Source: an uncultured Lachnospiraceae bacterium (GTDB lineage Bacteria; Bacillota; Clostridia; Lachnospirales; Lachnospiraceae). Taken from it: 43,745 nt of DNA. Both the position numbers and the translations under genes were made by a program. The notes below the pieces were generated by a model. The model had not been told where the DNA came from. It ran no database searches and worked only from the letters and a program-made list of their open reading frames with translations. Position 1 is the first letter of the stretch. Each line of letters begins with the position of its first letter. Shown piece after piece: positions 1-7,982 of the stretch. The DNA lies in NCBI GenBank assembly GCA_934317845.1, contig CAKRES010000022.1, positions 1 to 43,745 on the forward strand, written 5' to 3'.

Positions 1-144
1 GCAGTGGCAGCGAAAAAAGAACCGGCTCCAAAGAAAGCAGTGGCAGCGAAAAAAGAACCGGCTCCAAAGAAAGCAGTAGAAGCGAAAAAAGAACCGGCTC
101 CAAAGAAAGCAGTAGAAACGAAAAAAGAAGCAGCTCCAAAGAAA
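1..144 (+). repeat. Four tandem 36-base coding repeats
   Basis: Units 1-36, 37-72, 73-108 and 109-144 are nearly identical. The first two are the same; the third and fourth differ by a few bases that change VAA to VEA or VET and one Pro to Ala. The array probably continues upstream of the window. Confidence 0.9.
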
Positions 145-153
145 ATAAAATAG
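1..153 (+). CDS. C-terminal tail of a Lys/Ala/Pro-repeat protein (5' end outside window)
   Basis: The frame starting at base 1 is open and ends at TAG 151-153. It encodes about four copies of a 12-residue unit of the form AVAAKKEPAPKK, ending in KKIK. No start codon is inside the window, so only the tail is visible. Such strongly basic, proline-spaced tails occur on histone H1-like or HU-like DNA-binding proteins, on some ribosomal proteins and on some translation factors, where they bind nucleic acid; which kind this is cannot be told from the tail alone. The next gene starts 29 bases later, so the two may be co-transcribed. Codon choice in the repeats is nearly identical, consistent with recent tandem duplication. 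Confidence 0.75.
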   Translation, partial: AVAAKKEPAPKKAVAAKKEPAPKKAVEAKKEPAPKKAVETKKEAAPKKIK

Positions 154-182
154 TATAAAGTGAGAAAGGAAGAACACAGATC

Positions 183-1049
183 ATGCTGTTACGGACACAG
201 AGCGTGAGTACATCTTGGTCACAGGATACCTTGGAACAATTGATGACACATGCGGTGAATACGGTTACCAAATATGGAATTAAGATTATTTTGGCATTAT
301 TATTTATCTGGATTGGTTTTAAACTGACGAATATTTCCATTCGTCTGGTGAAAAAGGGATTAGAACGTCATGGTGTTGATCCAAGCGTGGTAGGTTTTTT
401 AGCGTCGTTATGCAGTATTTTATTAAGAGTGTTGATCCTTTTAACAGCAGCATCCGGGCTGGAAATTCAGGTGACGTCCTTTTTGACGGTGCTTGGCTCC
501 GCCAGCGTGGCTGTTGGTCTTGCCCTTCAGGGAAGCTTGTCTAATCTTGCGGGTGGTGTATTGATCCTTATCTTACGGCCATACCGGGTTGGTGATTATA
601 TTAAGACGGAAACAGCGGGAATCGAGGGTACGGTAAGCTCGATTGATATTTTTTATACGAGATTGCAGAGTATTGATAATCAGACGATCGTGATCCCAAA
701 CGGAAAACTTACGAGCAGCAGCATTACCAATGTGACAAAGGCAAATGACCGGCGCATAGATCTGACGGTGGATATTGCTTATGAGGCCGACATCAAAACG
801 GCAAAAGAAGTAGTGCGTCGGGTTATTATGAAAGAAAATCGGGTTCAGAAAGACCAGCCCATGGATATATTTGTGGACACGTTGGGAGAGAGCAGTGTTG
901 TATTGGGGATTCATGTATGGGTGCGTACAGAGGATTATTGGAAAACAAGATGGGATCTGTTGGAGGCAATGAAATATGCACTTGATGAGGCAGCAATTGA
1001 GATCCCTTATCAGAAAGTAGATATTCATGTAAAGGAAGAACATAATTGA
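183..1049 (+). CDS. mscS: Small-conductance mechanosensitive channel, MscS family
   Basis: A 288-residue membrane channel that opens under membrane tension to release solutes during osmotic downshock. An amphipathic start is followed by hydrophobic segments near residues 30-48 and 60-85 and the glycine/alanine-rich pore helix near 90-125 (LGSASVAVGLALQGSLSNLAGG). Next comes the conserved beta-domain entry with RPYRVGDYI and the VIPNGKL motif, then the alpha/beta cytoplasmic vestibule. The length matches three-helix MscS (E. coli protein about 286 residues). The ATG at 183 has AGAAAGGAAG upstream. The CBS gene begins 19 bases after the stop, so the two are probably co-transcribed; a regulatory link is inference. 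Confidence 0.95.
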   Translation: MLLRTQSVSTSWSQDTLEQLMTHAVNTVTKYGIKIILALLFIWIGFKLTNISIRLVKKGLERHGVDPSVVGFLASLCSILLRVLILLTAASGLEIQVTSFLTVLGSASVAVGLALQGSLSNLAGGVLILILRPYRVGDYIKTETAGIEGTVSSIDIFYTRLQSIDNQTIVIPNGKLTSSSITNVTKANDRRIDLTVDIAYEADIKTAKEVVRRVIMKENRVQKDQPMDIFVDTLGESSVVLGIHVWVRTEDYWKTRWDLLEAMKYALDEAAIEIPYQKVDIHVKEEHN

Positions 1050-1068
1050 GGAAGAAAGGTAGTGTACA

Positions 1069-1482
1069 ATGAATATTTTGTTTTTTTTGACACCAAAGAG
1101 TGAGGTTGCCTATATTCACAGCGATAATTCGCTGGAAAAAGCATTGCAGAAAATGGAGCAGTTTCAGTATTCTGCGGTACCAATGATCGATCGAAAGGGA
1201 CATTATGTCGGTACGATAACCGAAGGAGACGCTATGTGGTATATCAGAAACCATGAATTGTGGTCGAAGGATCTTCATAAAATACCAGTAATGGAAGTAC
1301 ATCGTCGTATGGACAACAAGGCAGTATCAGTAGGAGCGGATATTGAAGATCTTGTAGCGGCTTCCATGAATCAGAATTTTATTCCGGTGGTGGATGATGA
1401 TGATACTTTTATCGGTATTGTAAAACGCCGGGATATCATTGAATATTGCTTTAAACAGATGCACAAAAACGGGGAGAAATAA
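1069..1482 (+). CDS. Stand-alone CBS-domain pair protein
   Basis: A 137-residue soluble protein made of two CBS motifs (roughly residues 12-65 and 75-130). Typical pieces are the strand-turn AVPMIDRKGHYVGTITEGD and the second VVDDDDTFIGIVKRRDIIEY. CBS pairs bind adenosyl nucleotides such as AMP, ATP or c-di-AMP and act as sensory modules; the ligand here is unknown. It sits directly downstream of an MscS channel and 23 bases before the first beta-helix gene. Its role as an energy or second-messenger sensor for its neighbours is inference. AAAGG lies about 9 bases before the ATG. Confidence 0.9.
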   Translation: MNILFFLTPKSEVAYIHSDNSLEKALQKMEQFQYSAVPMIDRKGHYVGTITEGDAMWYIRNHELWSKDLHKIPVMEVHRRMDNKAVSVGADIEDLVAASMNQNFIPVVDDDDTFIGIVKRRDIIEYCFKQMHKNGEK

Positions 1483-1505
1483 GACATTCTTTACGGAAAC
1501 GGGGG

Positions 1506-2747
1506 ATGGGTATGGATATATTGAGGACGCTACAACAAAAAAGAGAAGTCAATCGGGGGCAGCAGCACCCGTTGTCTTCTCTTTCTTTAAACGATCGGTA
1601 TCTTTACGGTTTTGGACTGGCGATCCTTGCAAAAGGAAATATTAAAACGATGGAGGAACTGGCAGTTCCGTTTGAAACAATCTGCGAGGCACTTTTGATA
1701 CCGAAGGATACTGTGCAGGAATATGTCAACGAAGTGCAGCAGCAATTTGATGAAATGCTAGATCGTCTGATCGCCTTTTTAATGGTAGAAAAAAAGCGAC
1801 GGTTCTGTTTTTTGATTGATCTTATAAAGTTGAAAGAATATGCAAACCTGGGACATTATTACTGTGAGGAAGTGATCTCCTATTTTTTAAGTATTTTAAA
1901 ACTGGAACCGGAATACAAGTGTTTTTTTATCCGCTTTCTGCAAATGGCGGAGCAGGGAAACGGTGATGCGGCGCATCAGCTTGTAGCCGAGCTTGAGAAA
2001 AATTATGATAAGATAGGAGTGGAGCTGCTTCAATATATGAATCCACTCTATGTGGAAACGGAGGAGTATGAGGAGCTTTATTTAACGGATGGCGGTATTT
2101 TCAGAATGGAGTGCCCGGTCACGGTACATGGCGATATCCGGGTTGAAAACGGAAGCCGCCTGTATATTAAAAATGCACATCTGACGCTGGGTGGTACATT
2201 GTATGCCAACAATGCGGTCGTAAAGGTTCATAATTCCACAATTGAAACGACAGCGGACAGGTCAGGAGCGTATTTGTTTCGTATGTCCAATGTTCATCGG
2301 TTTGAAGTCTTAAAAAGCAGGTTCTTGTTGCATCAGCAGCTTGGTGGAATCGATCAGGATTCCGGACAGTTGCAGATTCAGGACAGTGAGATCATAGAGA
2401 CAAAAAATCAGGCGGCAATTCAATTTTCCGGTGAACAGATCATGTTAAAGAATGTACGGTTTACAGATTGTAAAAATGGAGGCATAAAGCTTTTACAAAA
2501 AGCGGCTGCTTTTATTGAAGATTGCAGGTTCGCAGACTGCTTTTGTGAACAGGGTGGCGCATTTTATGGTGCGTCAAGCGCACCGGTTACGATCACAGGC
2601 TGTGAATTTGAACGGTGCAGGGCAAAGTATTTAGGGGATGCCATTTATTTTACCTATAAACGATATGGGCAGGAGGTTTCCGATTGCTATTTTGATGAAA
2701 CGGAGCGGGCATTGTTTAATGTCTGTGACGGAAAAAAGTTCTTATAA
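1506..2747 (+). CDS. TerB-like helical domain plus right-handed beta-helix protein, copy 1
   Basis: A 413-residue protein without signal peptide or membrane segment, so probably cytoplasmic. Residues about 1-190 are helical; the stretch around 95-160 (two amphipathic helices with FCFLIDLIKLKEYAN and a second helix ending in QMAEQG) resembles the TerB fold, a metal-binding helical domain. From about residue 195 the protein turns into short beta-rungs with recurring C-x-F and GGAxY/F patterns (DCRFADC, GGAFYGAS, GCEFERC), the signature of a parallel beta-helix like pectate lyases or polymorphic outer-membrane proteins. No lyase active site is evident. The ATG at 1512, two codons in, is an equally good start. 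The next gene is a longer paralogue 15 bases downstream. Function unknown. Confidence 0.8.
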   Translation: MGMDILRTLQQKREVNRGQQHPLSSLSLNDRYLYGFGLAILAKGNIKTMEELAVPFETICEALLIPKDTVQEYVNEVQQQFDEMLDRLIAFLMVEKKRRFCFLIDLIKLKEYANLGHYYCEEVISYFLSILKLEPEYKCFFIRFLQMAEQGNGDAAHQLVAELEKNYDKIGVELLQYMNPLYVETEEYEELYLTDGGIFRMECPVTVHGDIRVENGSRLYIKNAHLTLGGTLYANNAVVKVHNSTIETTADRSGAYLFRMSNVHRFEVLKSRFLLHQQLGGIDQDSGQLQIQDSEIIETKNQAAIQFSGEQIMLKNVRFTDCKNGGIKLLQKAAAFIEDCRFADCFCEQGGAFYGASSAPVTITGCEFERCRAKYLGDAIYFTYKRYGQEVSDCYFDETERALFNVCDGKKFL

Positions 2748-2762
2748 AAATGGGATGGTGCT

Positions 2763-4595
2763 ATGAAATCTACTTTGATTCGTTTAAAAGAAAAAACAAA
2801 AACATTGCTTTCTCCAAAGCATGCTTTTTTGACGCGCCCATTAGTTTTCCGACGATGGTATGCGGCGGCCATTCTGTTGCAGACACAACTTAGCGAAGAG
2901 ATCAGCCCAATGGATAATTTTGAATTACTCCGTCTGTTTACCTTTGGGCTCCATTTACAAAAAGAAGATGTAAAACAGGTGATAGTGTTGGCAGCACAGA
3001 GGGAGGAAGTATTAAACCATATTTTGGAACTGCTTACAACGCCACTGGAGCAGTTACTGTTTTTGATGGATCTTTTTACAATGTCTTATACCGGAGTGCA
3101 GTTTGGCGAAAAAGAAGTGCAGGCGGTAGAAATCTATGCTGAGCTGTTTCATATCCCGTCTGTTCAGGTGACGTTGCTGCGACAGCTGATCAAAGCGGCA
3201 ATGGATGGGGACTGCGATGGCTGCATGAAATTATATGCCAATATGAAACAGTTAAAAATGGATCTTACAGTAGAGCATATCCGCTATTATATTCCACAGC
3301 TTTCCTATGTTGCCGTGATAGAAAATGATTTCTTTTCTCCGGGTAAGGAGGTAGAGCTGACGGGACAATGCGAGATCAGGAACCCGCTTACGATTCCAAA
3401 GGGCTGTCATGTAACGATTCGTGATGCCAGGATCTTGTGGGGGGCTCCGCTGCTGTTTGAAGGAGATTCGCTTACGTTATCGGATTGTGAGATAGAGTGC
3501 AATGCTGTGATCAAGTCTTCTCTGCTGACAATAACATCGGAAGCGCAAGTACGACTGGATCATGTGAAAGCCTATTGTCATAATTATTGTGGAGTTCTTT
3601 GGCAGGAAAAGGGAAAACTTACCGTAGAAGCGTGTGAGTATTACGAAACAAACCGGGAGAATGCGATTTATTTTCGTGGAAAAGCTGCGGTGATCCAAAA
3701 CTCCCAGTTTGAAGATTGTTATACAGTGGAAGATGGGGCAGCAATTCGTTTGCTTGCGGAAGAGGGACAAATTGCAGACTGTCGTTTTTTGCGGTGTATG
3801 GGCAAACGTGGAGGTGCAGTATTTACGATGTCTCCGGTTACCGTGTCGAAGTGTGTGTTTGAGCATTGTCATGCGATGGAACTGGCGAACAGTTTATATT
3901 ATGTAGGATTGGCAGAACGATATATAAAGCTTCCTTATACGGTGAAAGATCAGATTGTTCCCAAAGAAGAGGTTGTGCAGGAACTCTGGGAAACAGAAGA
4001 TCTTGCAGCGTTAGGAGAGATCCATTACTCTATTTATTTTGCAAAGGGGGCTTCGTTTTCCCGACATCAGTCGATCAGTGCGCAGCATGTGACATTTTAT
4101 CTGGGGGAAACGCTTCATTCTACTGGAGAAGTCAGACTTGGGGATGTGACGGTAATCCCGTATGGATTCAAAGGAAAAGATTTGTGGGATATTTCAAATG
4201 GCAGTCTGTTTTATGCCGAACACTGTGAGTTTGAAGGGGGAGAAGAACACGGTATCTTTTATGCCACAGGTACCGGACTGACTCTGATCGATTGTCTGAT
4301 CCATGATACAGGTGGAGGAAGAGCGGTATACAATTCTCTGGATCTCTCGTGTGAGCGAACGATATTTAGCAACTGTATGGGGGGAGCGGTATATGGAAGC
4401 CGTGCCAGGATCAAAGACTGTACGTTCCTTAATTGCAGGGAAGATAAGGGCGCTGGAATTTATCTTGCCGGCAATAAGGGATATATTAAAAATTGTGTGT
4501 TTGACCGCTGTATTGCAAGCTTTAGTGATGGAGGTATCAGTACCTTTGGAAATTATCAGGTATATGACTGCCATTTTATTGAATGTGAACCATAA
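2763..4595 (+). CDS. TerB-like helical domain plus right-handed beta-helix protein, copy 2
   Basis: A 610-residue paralogue of the preceding protein, also without export signal. Residues about 1-180 are helical with a TerB-like pair of helices (LLFLMDLFTMSYTG followed by KEVQAVEIYAELFHI). A linking segment like that of copy 1 (MKLYANMKQ..YYIPQLSYV) leads to a beta-helix from about 190 to the C-terminus. Rungs such as DCRFLRCMGKRGGAVF, GGAVYGS and NCVFDRC recur, with cysteines stacked at equivalent rung positions. The helix has two blocks separated by an insert near 385-430. Spacing of 15 bases and the shared terminator place both genes in one transcript with mscS and the CBS gene. A structural or scaffold role is possible; substrate binding or catalysis cannot be shown. 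Confidence 0.82.
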   Translation: MKSTLIRLKEKTKTLLSPKHAFLTRPLVFRRWYAAAILLQTQLSEEISPMDNFELLRLFTFGLHLQKEDVKQVIVLAAQREEVLNHILELLTTPLEQLLFLMDLFTMSYTGVQFGEKEVQAVEIYAELFHIPSVQVTLLRQLIKAAMDGDCDGCMKLYANMKQLKMDLTVEHIRYYIPQLSYVAVIENDFFSPGKEVELTGQCEIRNPLTIPKGCHVTIRDARILWGAPLLFEGDSLTLSDCEIECNAVIKSSLLTITSEAQVRLDHVKAYCHNYCGVLWQEKGKLTVEACEYYETNRENAIYFRGKAAVIQNSQFEDCYTVEDGAAIRLLAEEGQIADCRFLRCMGKRGGAVFTMSPVTVSKCVFEHCHAMELANSLYYVGLAERYIKLPYTVKDQIVPKEEVVQELWETEDLAALGEIHYSIYFAKGASFSRHQSISAQHVTFYLGETLHSTGEVRLGDVTVIPYGFKGKDLWDISNGSLFYAEHCEFEGGEEHGIFYATGTGLTLIDCLIHDTGGGRAVYNSLDLSCERTIFSNCMGGAVYGSRARIKDCTFLNCREDKGAGIYLAGNKGYIKNCVFDRCIASFSDGGISTFGNYQVYDCHFIECEP

Positions 4596-4597
4596 AA

Positions 4598-4633
4598 AAG
4601 AGGAAGCCTATCAACGACTTCCTCTTACTTTTT
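4598..4633. terminator. Bidirectional intrinsic terminator between converging genes
   Basis: AAGAGGAAG (4598-4606) pairs perfectly with CTTCCTCTT (4618-4626) around an 11-base loop. An A-run at 4594-4599 and a T-run at 4629-4633 flank it, so it can end both the plus-strand beta-helix operon and the minus-strand CNNM gene that stops at 4638. Confidence 0.85.
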
Positions 4634-4637
4634 GCGG

Positions 4638-5909
4638 TTAATAATGTTCTCCTTCTAAAATTGTGATCTGGACGCGCTGGATGCGGTTTTTCTCCATTTG
4701 TGTCACCTTAAAGATCAGATTGCCCTCGGTTGCGATCTCGCCAATTTTGGGAAAATGGTCTAATAATTCAATGATATGACCTCCCAGGGAATCATATTCA
4801 TCAGAGTGAAGATTGATATTTAATGCATCGTTGACATCATCCAAACGCATACTGCCTTCTACTTCATATTGGTTTTTGGTGAGCACGATAATATCATTTT
4901 CTTCTTCTTTATCATATTCATCCCGCAATTCTCCGACAATCTCCTCCAGGAGATCTTCTATTGTGACCAGACCGGAGATAGCTCCATATTCGTCTAGTAC
5001 GATCGCCATATTGCTGTCTGCATTTCTTAAGATTGCCATCAGATCAGAAGTTTTCTGGTATTCTGTAGTGAAATAAGGCTCCCAGAGCAGCTCTTTGAGC
5101 GGCTTGTCGGAATGTTTGTAGGAAACCTCATAAAACAGGTCTTTGATATTTAACACACCAATGATATTGTCAGAAGAATCCTCATAAACCGGCATTCTCG
5201 TATATTTGTGTTCGGCATAAAGAGCAATGATTTCATCATAGGAATCTTTGACATCCACACAGACCATGTCTACGCGTGGGGTCATGACATCGCTGACAGT
5301 ACGGTCACCGAAATCAAACACATTGTTGATCATCTGACGTTCTTCTTTTTCAATGACGCCATCCTCATGACTCTCATCTACTAAAAGACGCAGTTCTTTT
5401 TCTGTCATGATCTGTCGTTTGGACGGATTGATATGGAGCAGGAACAGAATTCCGTCTGTAATTTTATTTAAGATCCAGATGACTGGTGTCAAAACATAAA
5501 ATAAAAATAAAACGACCGGAGCATAAAGCAAGGAGAGTTTTTCCGTATAGGTGGTTGCCAGTGTTTTTGGCGTGATCTCTCCAAAGATCAGGATCAAAAG
5601 TGTTAAAATACCGGTCGCAATACCAGTAGCATAGCCGCCAAGCTGACTTACCAGTACCGTTGTAATGGAAGAGGCAGACAGGTTGGCGATATTATTTCCA
5701 ATCAGGATGGTACTTAAAAGCTTGCTTGGATTGTCGATCAGCTTCAGCACCCACAGAGCCCGCTTGTTGCCATCCTGAGCCAGAGTCATCATTTTCGTTC
5801 GGCTGACCATGGTGAGGGCAGTTTCTGCTGAAGAAAAGAAACCGGATAAAATAAGTAGAAATACTAAAACAACGAGTAACGGAATGGAACCTGCGTCCAA
5901 ATAAATCAA
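4638..5909 (-). CDS. CNNM/HlyC-CorC family membrane protein with CBS pair
   Basis: 423 residues. An N-terminal DUF21/CNNM transmembrane domain (about 1-190; first helix LLVVLVFLLILSGFFSSAETAL, then segments near 65-90 and 115-155) carries the family motif SGFFSSAETA. It is followed by a CBS pair (about 205-325; motifs MTPRVDMVCVD and GVLNIKDLF) and a C-terminal CorC_HlyC domain (about 340-420). Family members act in Mg2+ or Co2+ export or homeostasis and are often mislabelled hemolysins; the ion cannot be told from sequence. The gene begins 22 bases after the ABC-F stop with no promoter visible between, so the two are likely co-transcribed. Confidence 0.93.
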   Translation of the reverse strand: MIYLDAGSIPLLVVLVFLLILSGFFSSAETALTMVSRTKMMTLAQDGNKRALWVLKLIDNPSKLLSTILIGNNIANLSASSITTVLVSQLGGYATGIATGILTLLILIFGEITPKTLATTYTEKLSLLYAPVVLFLFYVLTPVIWILNKITDGILFLLHINPSKRQIMTEKELRLLVDESHEDGVIEKEERQMINNVFDFGDRTVSDVMTPRVDMVCVDVKDSYDEIIALYAEHKYTRMPVYEDSSDNIIGVLNIKDLFYEVSYKHSDKPLKELLWEPYFTTEYQKTSDLMAILRNADSNMAIVLDEYGAISGLVTIEDLLEEIVGELRDEYDKEEENDIIVLTKNQYEVEGSMRLDDVNDALNINLHSDEYDSLGGHIIELLDHFPKIGEIATEGNLIFKVTQMEKNRIQRVQITILEGEHY

Positions 5910-5931
5910 CTCCTTATAAAAATATATGTGA

Positions 5932-7566
5932 TTAGTTATCTTCCTCGTCAGAGGCCATATTCATGACCTGACGTTTTCTGGCCAGCTCATCATTTTCCAG
6001 GTATTCATCGTAGGTGGTCACTTTATCGATCAGTCCTTGAGGAGTGATCTCCATAATACGATTTGCGGTTGTTTGTACAAACTGATGATCCTGACAGGTA
6101 AATAGGGTTACTCCTGAGAATTTGATCAATGCATTATTTAATGCAGTGATGGACTCCATATCAAGGTGGTTGGTCGGCTGATCAAACAGCAGAACATTGG
6201 CACCACTGATCATCATTTTGCTTAACAGACAGCGTACTTTTTCTCCACCGGAGAGTACTTTTACTTTTTTAACACCGTCGTCTCCGGCAAATAACATACG
6301 ACCTAAGAAACCTCTGACATAAGTGGCATCTTTTTCCTCTGAAAACTGGGTGAGCCAGTCTACGATCGTATCATCACAGTCGAAATCCTTTGTATTGTCT
6401 ACCGGGAAATATGCCTGTGTAGTAGTAACGCCCCATTTGTATGTTCCGCTGTCAGGCTCTAATTCTCCTGCCAGAATTTTAAATAGTGTAGTAGTTGCGA
6501 TCGTGTTTGGACCTACAAAAGCAATTTTATCTTCGCGCCCTACGGTAAAAGAAATATCATCAAGTACTTTTTCTCCGTCGATTGTTTTGGAAATATGTTC
6601 TACGGTTAATACTTCATTTCCGATCTCGCGGTTAGGACGAAAATCAATATATGGATAACGGCGGCTGCTCGGACGCATATCATCAAGCTGGATTTTTTCC
6701 AGGGCACGTTTTCTTGAGGTAGCCTGTTTTGATTTGGAAGCGTTCGCAGAGAAACGCTGGATAAATTCCTGTAACTCTTTGATCTTTTCTTCTTTTTTCT
6801 TATTGGCATCCTTCATCTGCTTGATCATCAACTGGCTGGATTCATACCAGAAATCGTAGTTACCGGCATAAAGCTGGATCTTTCCGTAATCGATATCAGC
6901 GATCATGGTACATACTTTATTGAGAAAATAACGATCATGGGATACTACAATTACAGTATTATCAAAGTTGATCAAAAATTCCTCTAACCATGCAATGGCA
7001 TCTAAATCCAAGTGGTTAGTCGGCTCGTCCAAAAGCAGGATATCCGGATTGCCGAACAATGCCTGTGCCAGCAAAACCTTAACTTTCATATTACCATCAA
7101 GATCTGCCATACTGGTATAATGAAAATCAGTAGGGATACCAAGTCCATTTAACAGGGTAGCAGCATCAGATTCCGCTTCCCAGCCGTTCATTGTGGCAAA
7201 TTCTCCCTCTAATTCGCTTGCTTTGATACCATCTTCTTCTGTAAAATCCTCTTTGGCATAGATGGCTTCCTTTTCCTTCATGATCTCATAAAGGCGTTTA
7301 TTTCCCATGATGACAGTGTCGAGTACAAGGTAGTCATCATATTTGAAGTGATCCTGTTCCAGTACGGACAGACGCTCGCCCGGATCAATGATCACATCGC
7401 CATTTGTTGGCTCTAATTTGCCGGATAAGATTTTTAAAAAGGTAGATTTGCCGGCACCGTTTGCACCGATCAAACCATAGCAGTTTCCGGCTGTAAATTT
7501 AATATTTACATCTTCAAATAACGCTTTTTTCCCCAGACGCAGGGTGATGTTGTTTGCACTAATCAT
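5932..7566 (-). CDS. ABC-F ATPase with degenerate second nucleotide-binding domain
   Basis: Start chosen at ATG 7566 (544 residues, MISANNITLRLGKK): GAGG lies 8-12 bases upstream, and a consensus promoter lies at 7600-7628, inside the longer open frame that reaches 7698. ABC-F proteins are soluble twin-NBD ATPases that act on ribosomes. NBD1 is intact: Walker A GANGAGKST at 34-42 and Walker B LLLDEPTNHLD. A charged inter-domain linker rich in Lys follows. NBD2 is unusual: Walker A reads GPNTIATTT (Lys replaced by Thr at 358), Walker B reads LLFDQPTNHLD (catalytic Glu replaced by Gln at 463) and the switch His is Gln (492), while the LSGGE signature is kept. It resembles the YkpA/YbiT branch. 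Site 2 probably binds nucleotide poorly or cannot hydrolyse it. Confidence 0.93.
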   Translation of the reverse strand: MISANNITLRLGKKALFEDVNIKFTAGNCYGLIGANGAGKSTFLKILSGKLEPTNGDVIIDPGERLSVLEQDHFKYDDYLVLDTVIMGNKRLYEIMKEKEAIYAKEDFTEEDGIKASELEGEFATMNGWEAESDAATLLNGLGIPTDFHYTSMADLDGNMKVKVLLAQALFGNPDILLLDEPTNHLDLDAIAWLEEFLINFDNTVIVVSHDRYFLNKVCTMIADIDYGKIQLYAGNYDFWYESSQLMIKQMKDANKKKEEKIKELQEFIQRFSANASKSKQATSRKRALEKIQLDDMRPSSRRYPYIDFRPNREIGNEVLTVEHISKTIDGEKVLDDISFTVGREDKIAFVGPNTIATTTLFKILAGELEPDSGTYKWGVTTTQAYFPVDNTKDFDCDDTIVDWLTQFSEEKDATYVRGFLGRMLFAGDDGVKKVKVLSGGEKVRCLLSKMMISGANVLLFDQPTNHLDMESITALNNALIKFSGVTLFTCQDHQFVQTTANRIMEITPQGLIDKVTTYDEYLENDELARKRQVMNMASDEEDN

Positions 7567-7599
7567 GATAAAACCTCTTTCTATTGCATAATCTCCTTC

Positions 7600-7628
7600 A
7601 TTGTATCGTATGAATTCCCTGTTGACAA
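7600..7628 (-). promoter_or_regulatory. Sigma-A promoter for the ABC-F gene
   Basis: Read on the minus strand: TTGTCA (7628-7623), 17-base spacer, TACAAT (7605-7600). Transcription would begin near 7593, about 27 bases before the ATG at 7566, which supports that start over the longer reading frame. Confidence 0.75.
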
Positions 7629-7672
7629 GGCTTTTTAGCCAAAAGAATGTTTGTTTTGCCATATATTTGCTA

Positions 7673-7710
7673 CAAAAAAAAGAGGATTCATACCCCAAAG
7701 TATGAATCCT
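7673..7710 (-). terminator. Intrinsic terminator after the cysteine-rich small gene
   Basis: On the minus strand an 11-bp perfect stem (7710-7700 with 7693-7683, AGGATTCATAC/GTATGAATCCT) with a 6-base loop is followed, after AG, by at least eight T (complement of the A-run 7673-7681). It begins 7 bases after the stop of the small gene. Confidence 0.9.
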
Positions 7711-7716
7711 CCTCTT

Positions 7717-7905
7717 TTAAAGTTGTTTTACGATCTCGTCATAAAGATCCAACCGGCAGTGTTCATCTGCTGCAAAATGTGTGCAGTTCTCACAGCTTCT
7801 GACACAGCTGCAGCATGTGCTGTTTTTCGCAGTTTCTTTCTCAACCGGGCAGTACTCACTGCAACGGTCGGCGACTTCGCAATAGGTTTCTTCTGAACTT
7901 CTCAT
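7717..7905 (-). CDS. Cysteine-rich 62-residue hypothetical protein
   Basis: A small protein with nine cysteines (positions 9, 15, 19, 31, 32, 34, 38, 41 and 50). The core is CCSCVRSCENC, and two His lie at 43 and 49. It has a strong ribosome binding site (GGGAGGTG, 6 bases before the ATG) and its own strong terminator, so it is very likely expressed. The cysteine spacing suggests metal binding, for example zinc or an iron-sulfur cluster, or a redox role; no named family is recognised. No signal peptide, so cytoplasmic. It follows luxS by 77 bases, with a perfect inverted repeat in the gap that may control it. Confidence 0.8.
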   Translation of the reverse strand: MRSSEETYCEVADRCSEYCPVEKETAKNSTCCSCVRSCENCTHFAADEHCRLDLYDEIVKQL

Positions 7906-7925
7906 TTCGGCACCTCCCTATATTG

Positions 7926-7942
7926 TGTAGCAGATTGCTACA
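7926..7942. promoter_or_regulatory. Perfect inverted repeat, candidate operator
   Basis: TGTAGCAGATTGCTACA: 7-bp arms with a 3-base centre, 21 bases upstream of the cysteine-rich gene and 41 bases after luxS. There is no T-run, so it is unlikely to be a terminator. The shape fits a dimeric repressor site or a small mRNA hairpin just ahead of the ribosome binding site. The binding protein is not known. Confidence 0.5.
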
Positions 7943-7982
7943 ACACTTAGTATGCAGGAAAGTGATAAGAAATATACATGAT

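Noticed and set aside
1..144. CRISPR-like repeat array
   Set aside because: The repeats are contiguous coding units without spacers.
573..1043. Minus-strand open frame over mscS
   Set aside because: Its product has no recognisable domain and mirrors the codon pattern of mscS.
7567..7698. N-terminal extension of the ABC-F reading frame (44 extra codons)
   Set aside because: A consensus promoter lies inside it, the ATG at 7566 has a good ribosome binding site, and family members start at the MISANNITL-like strand.
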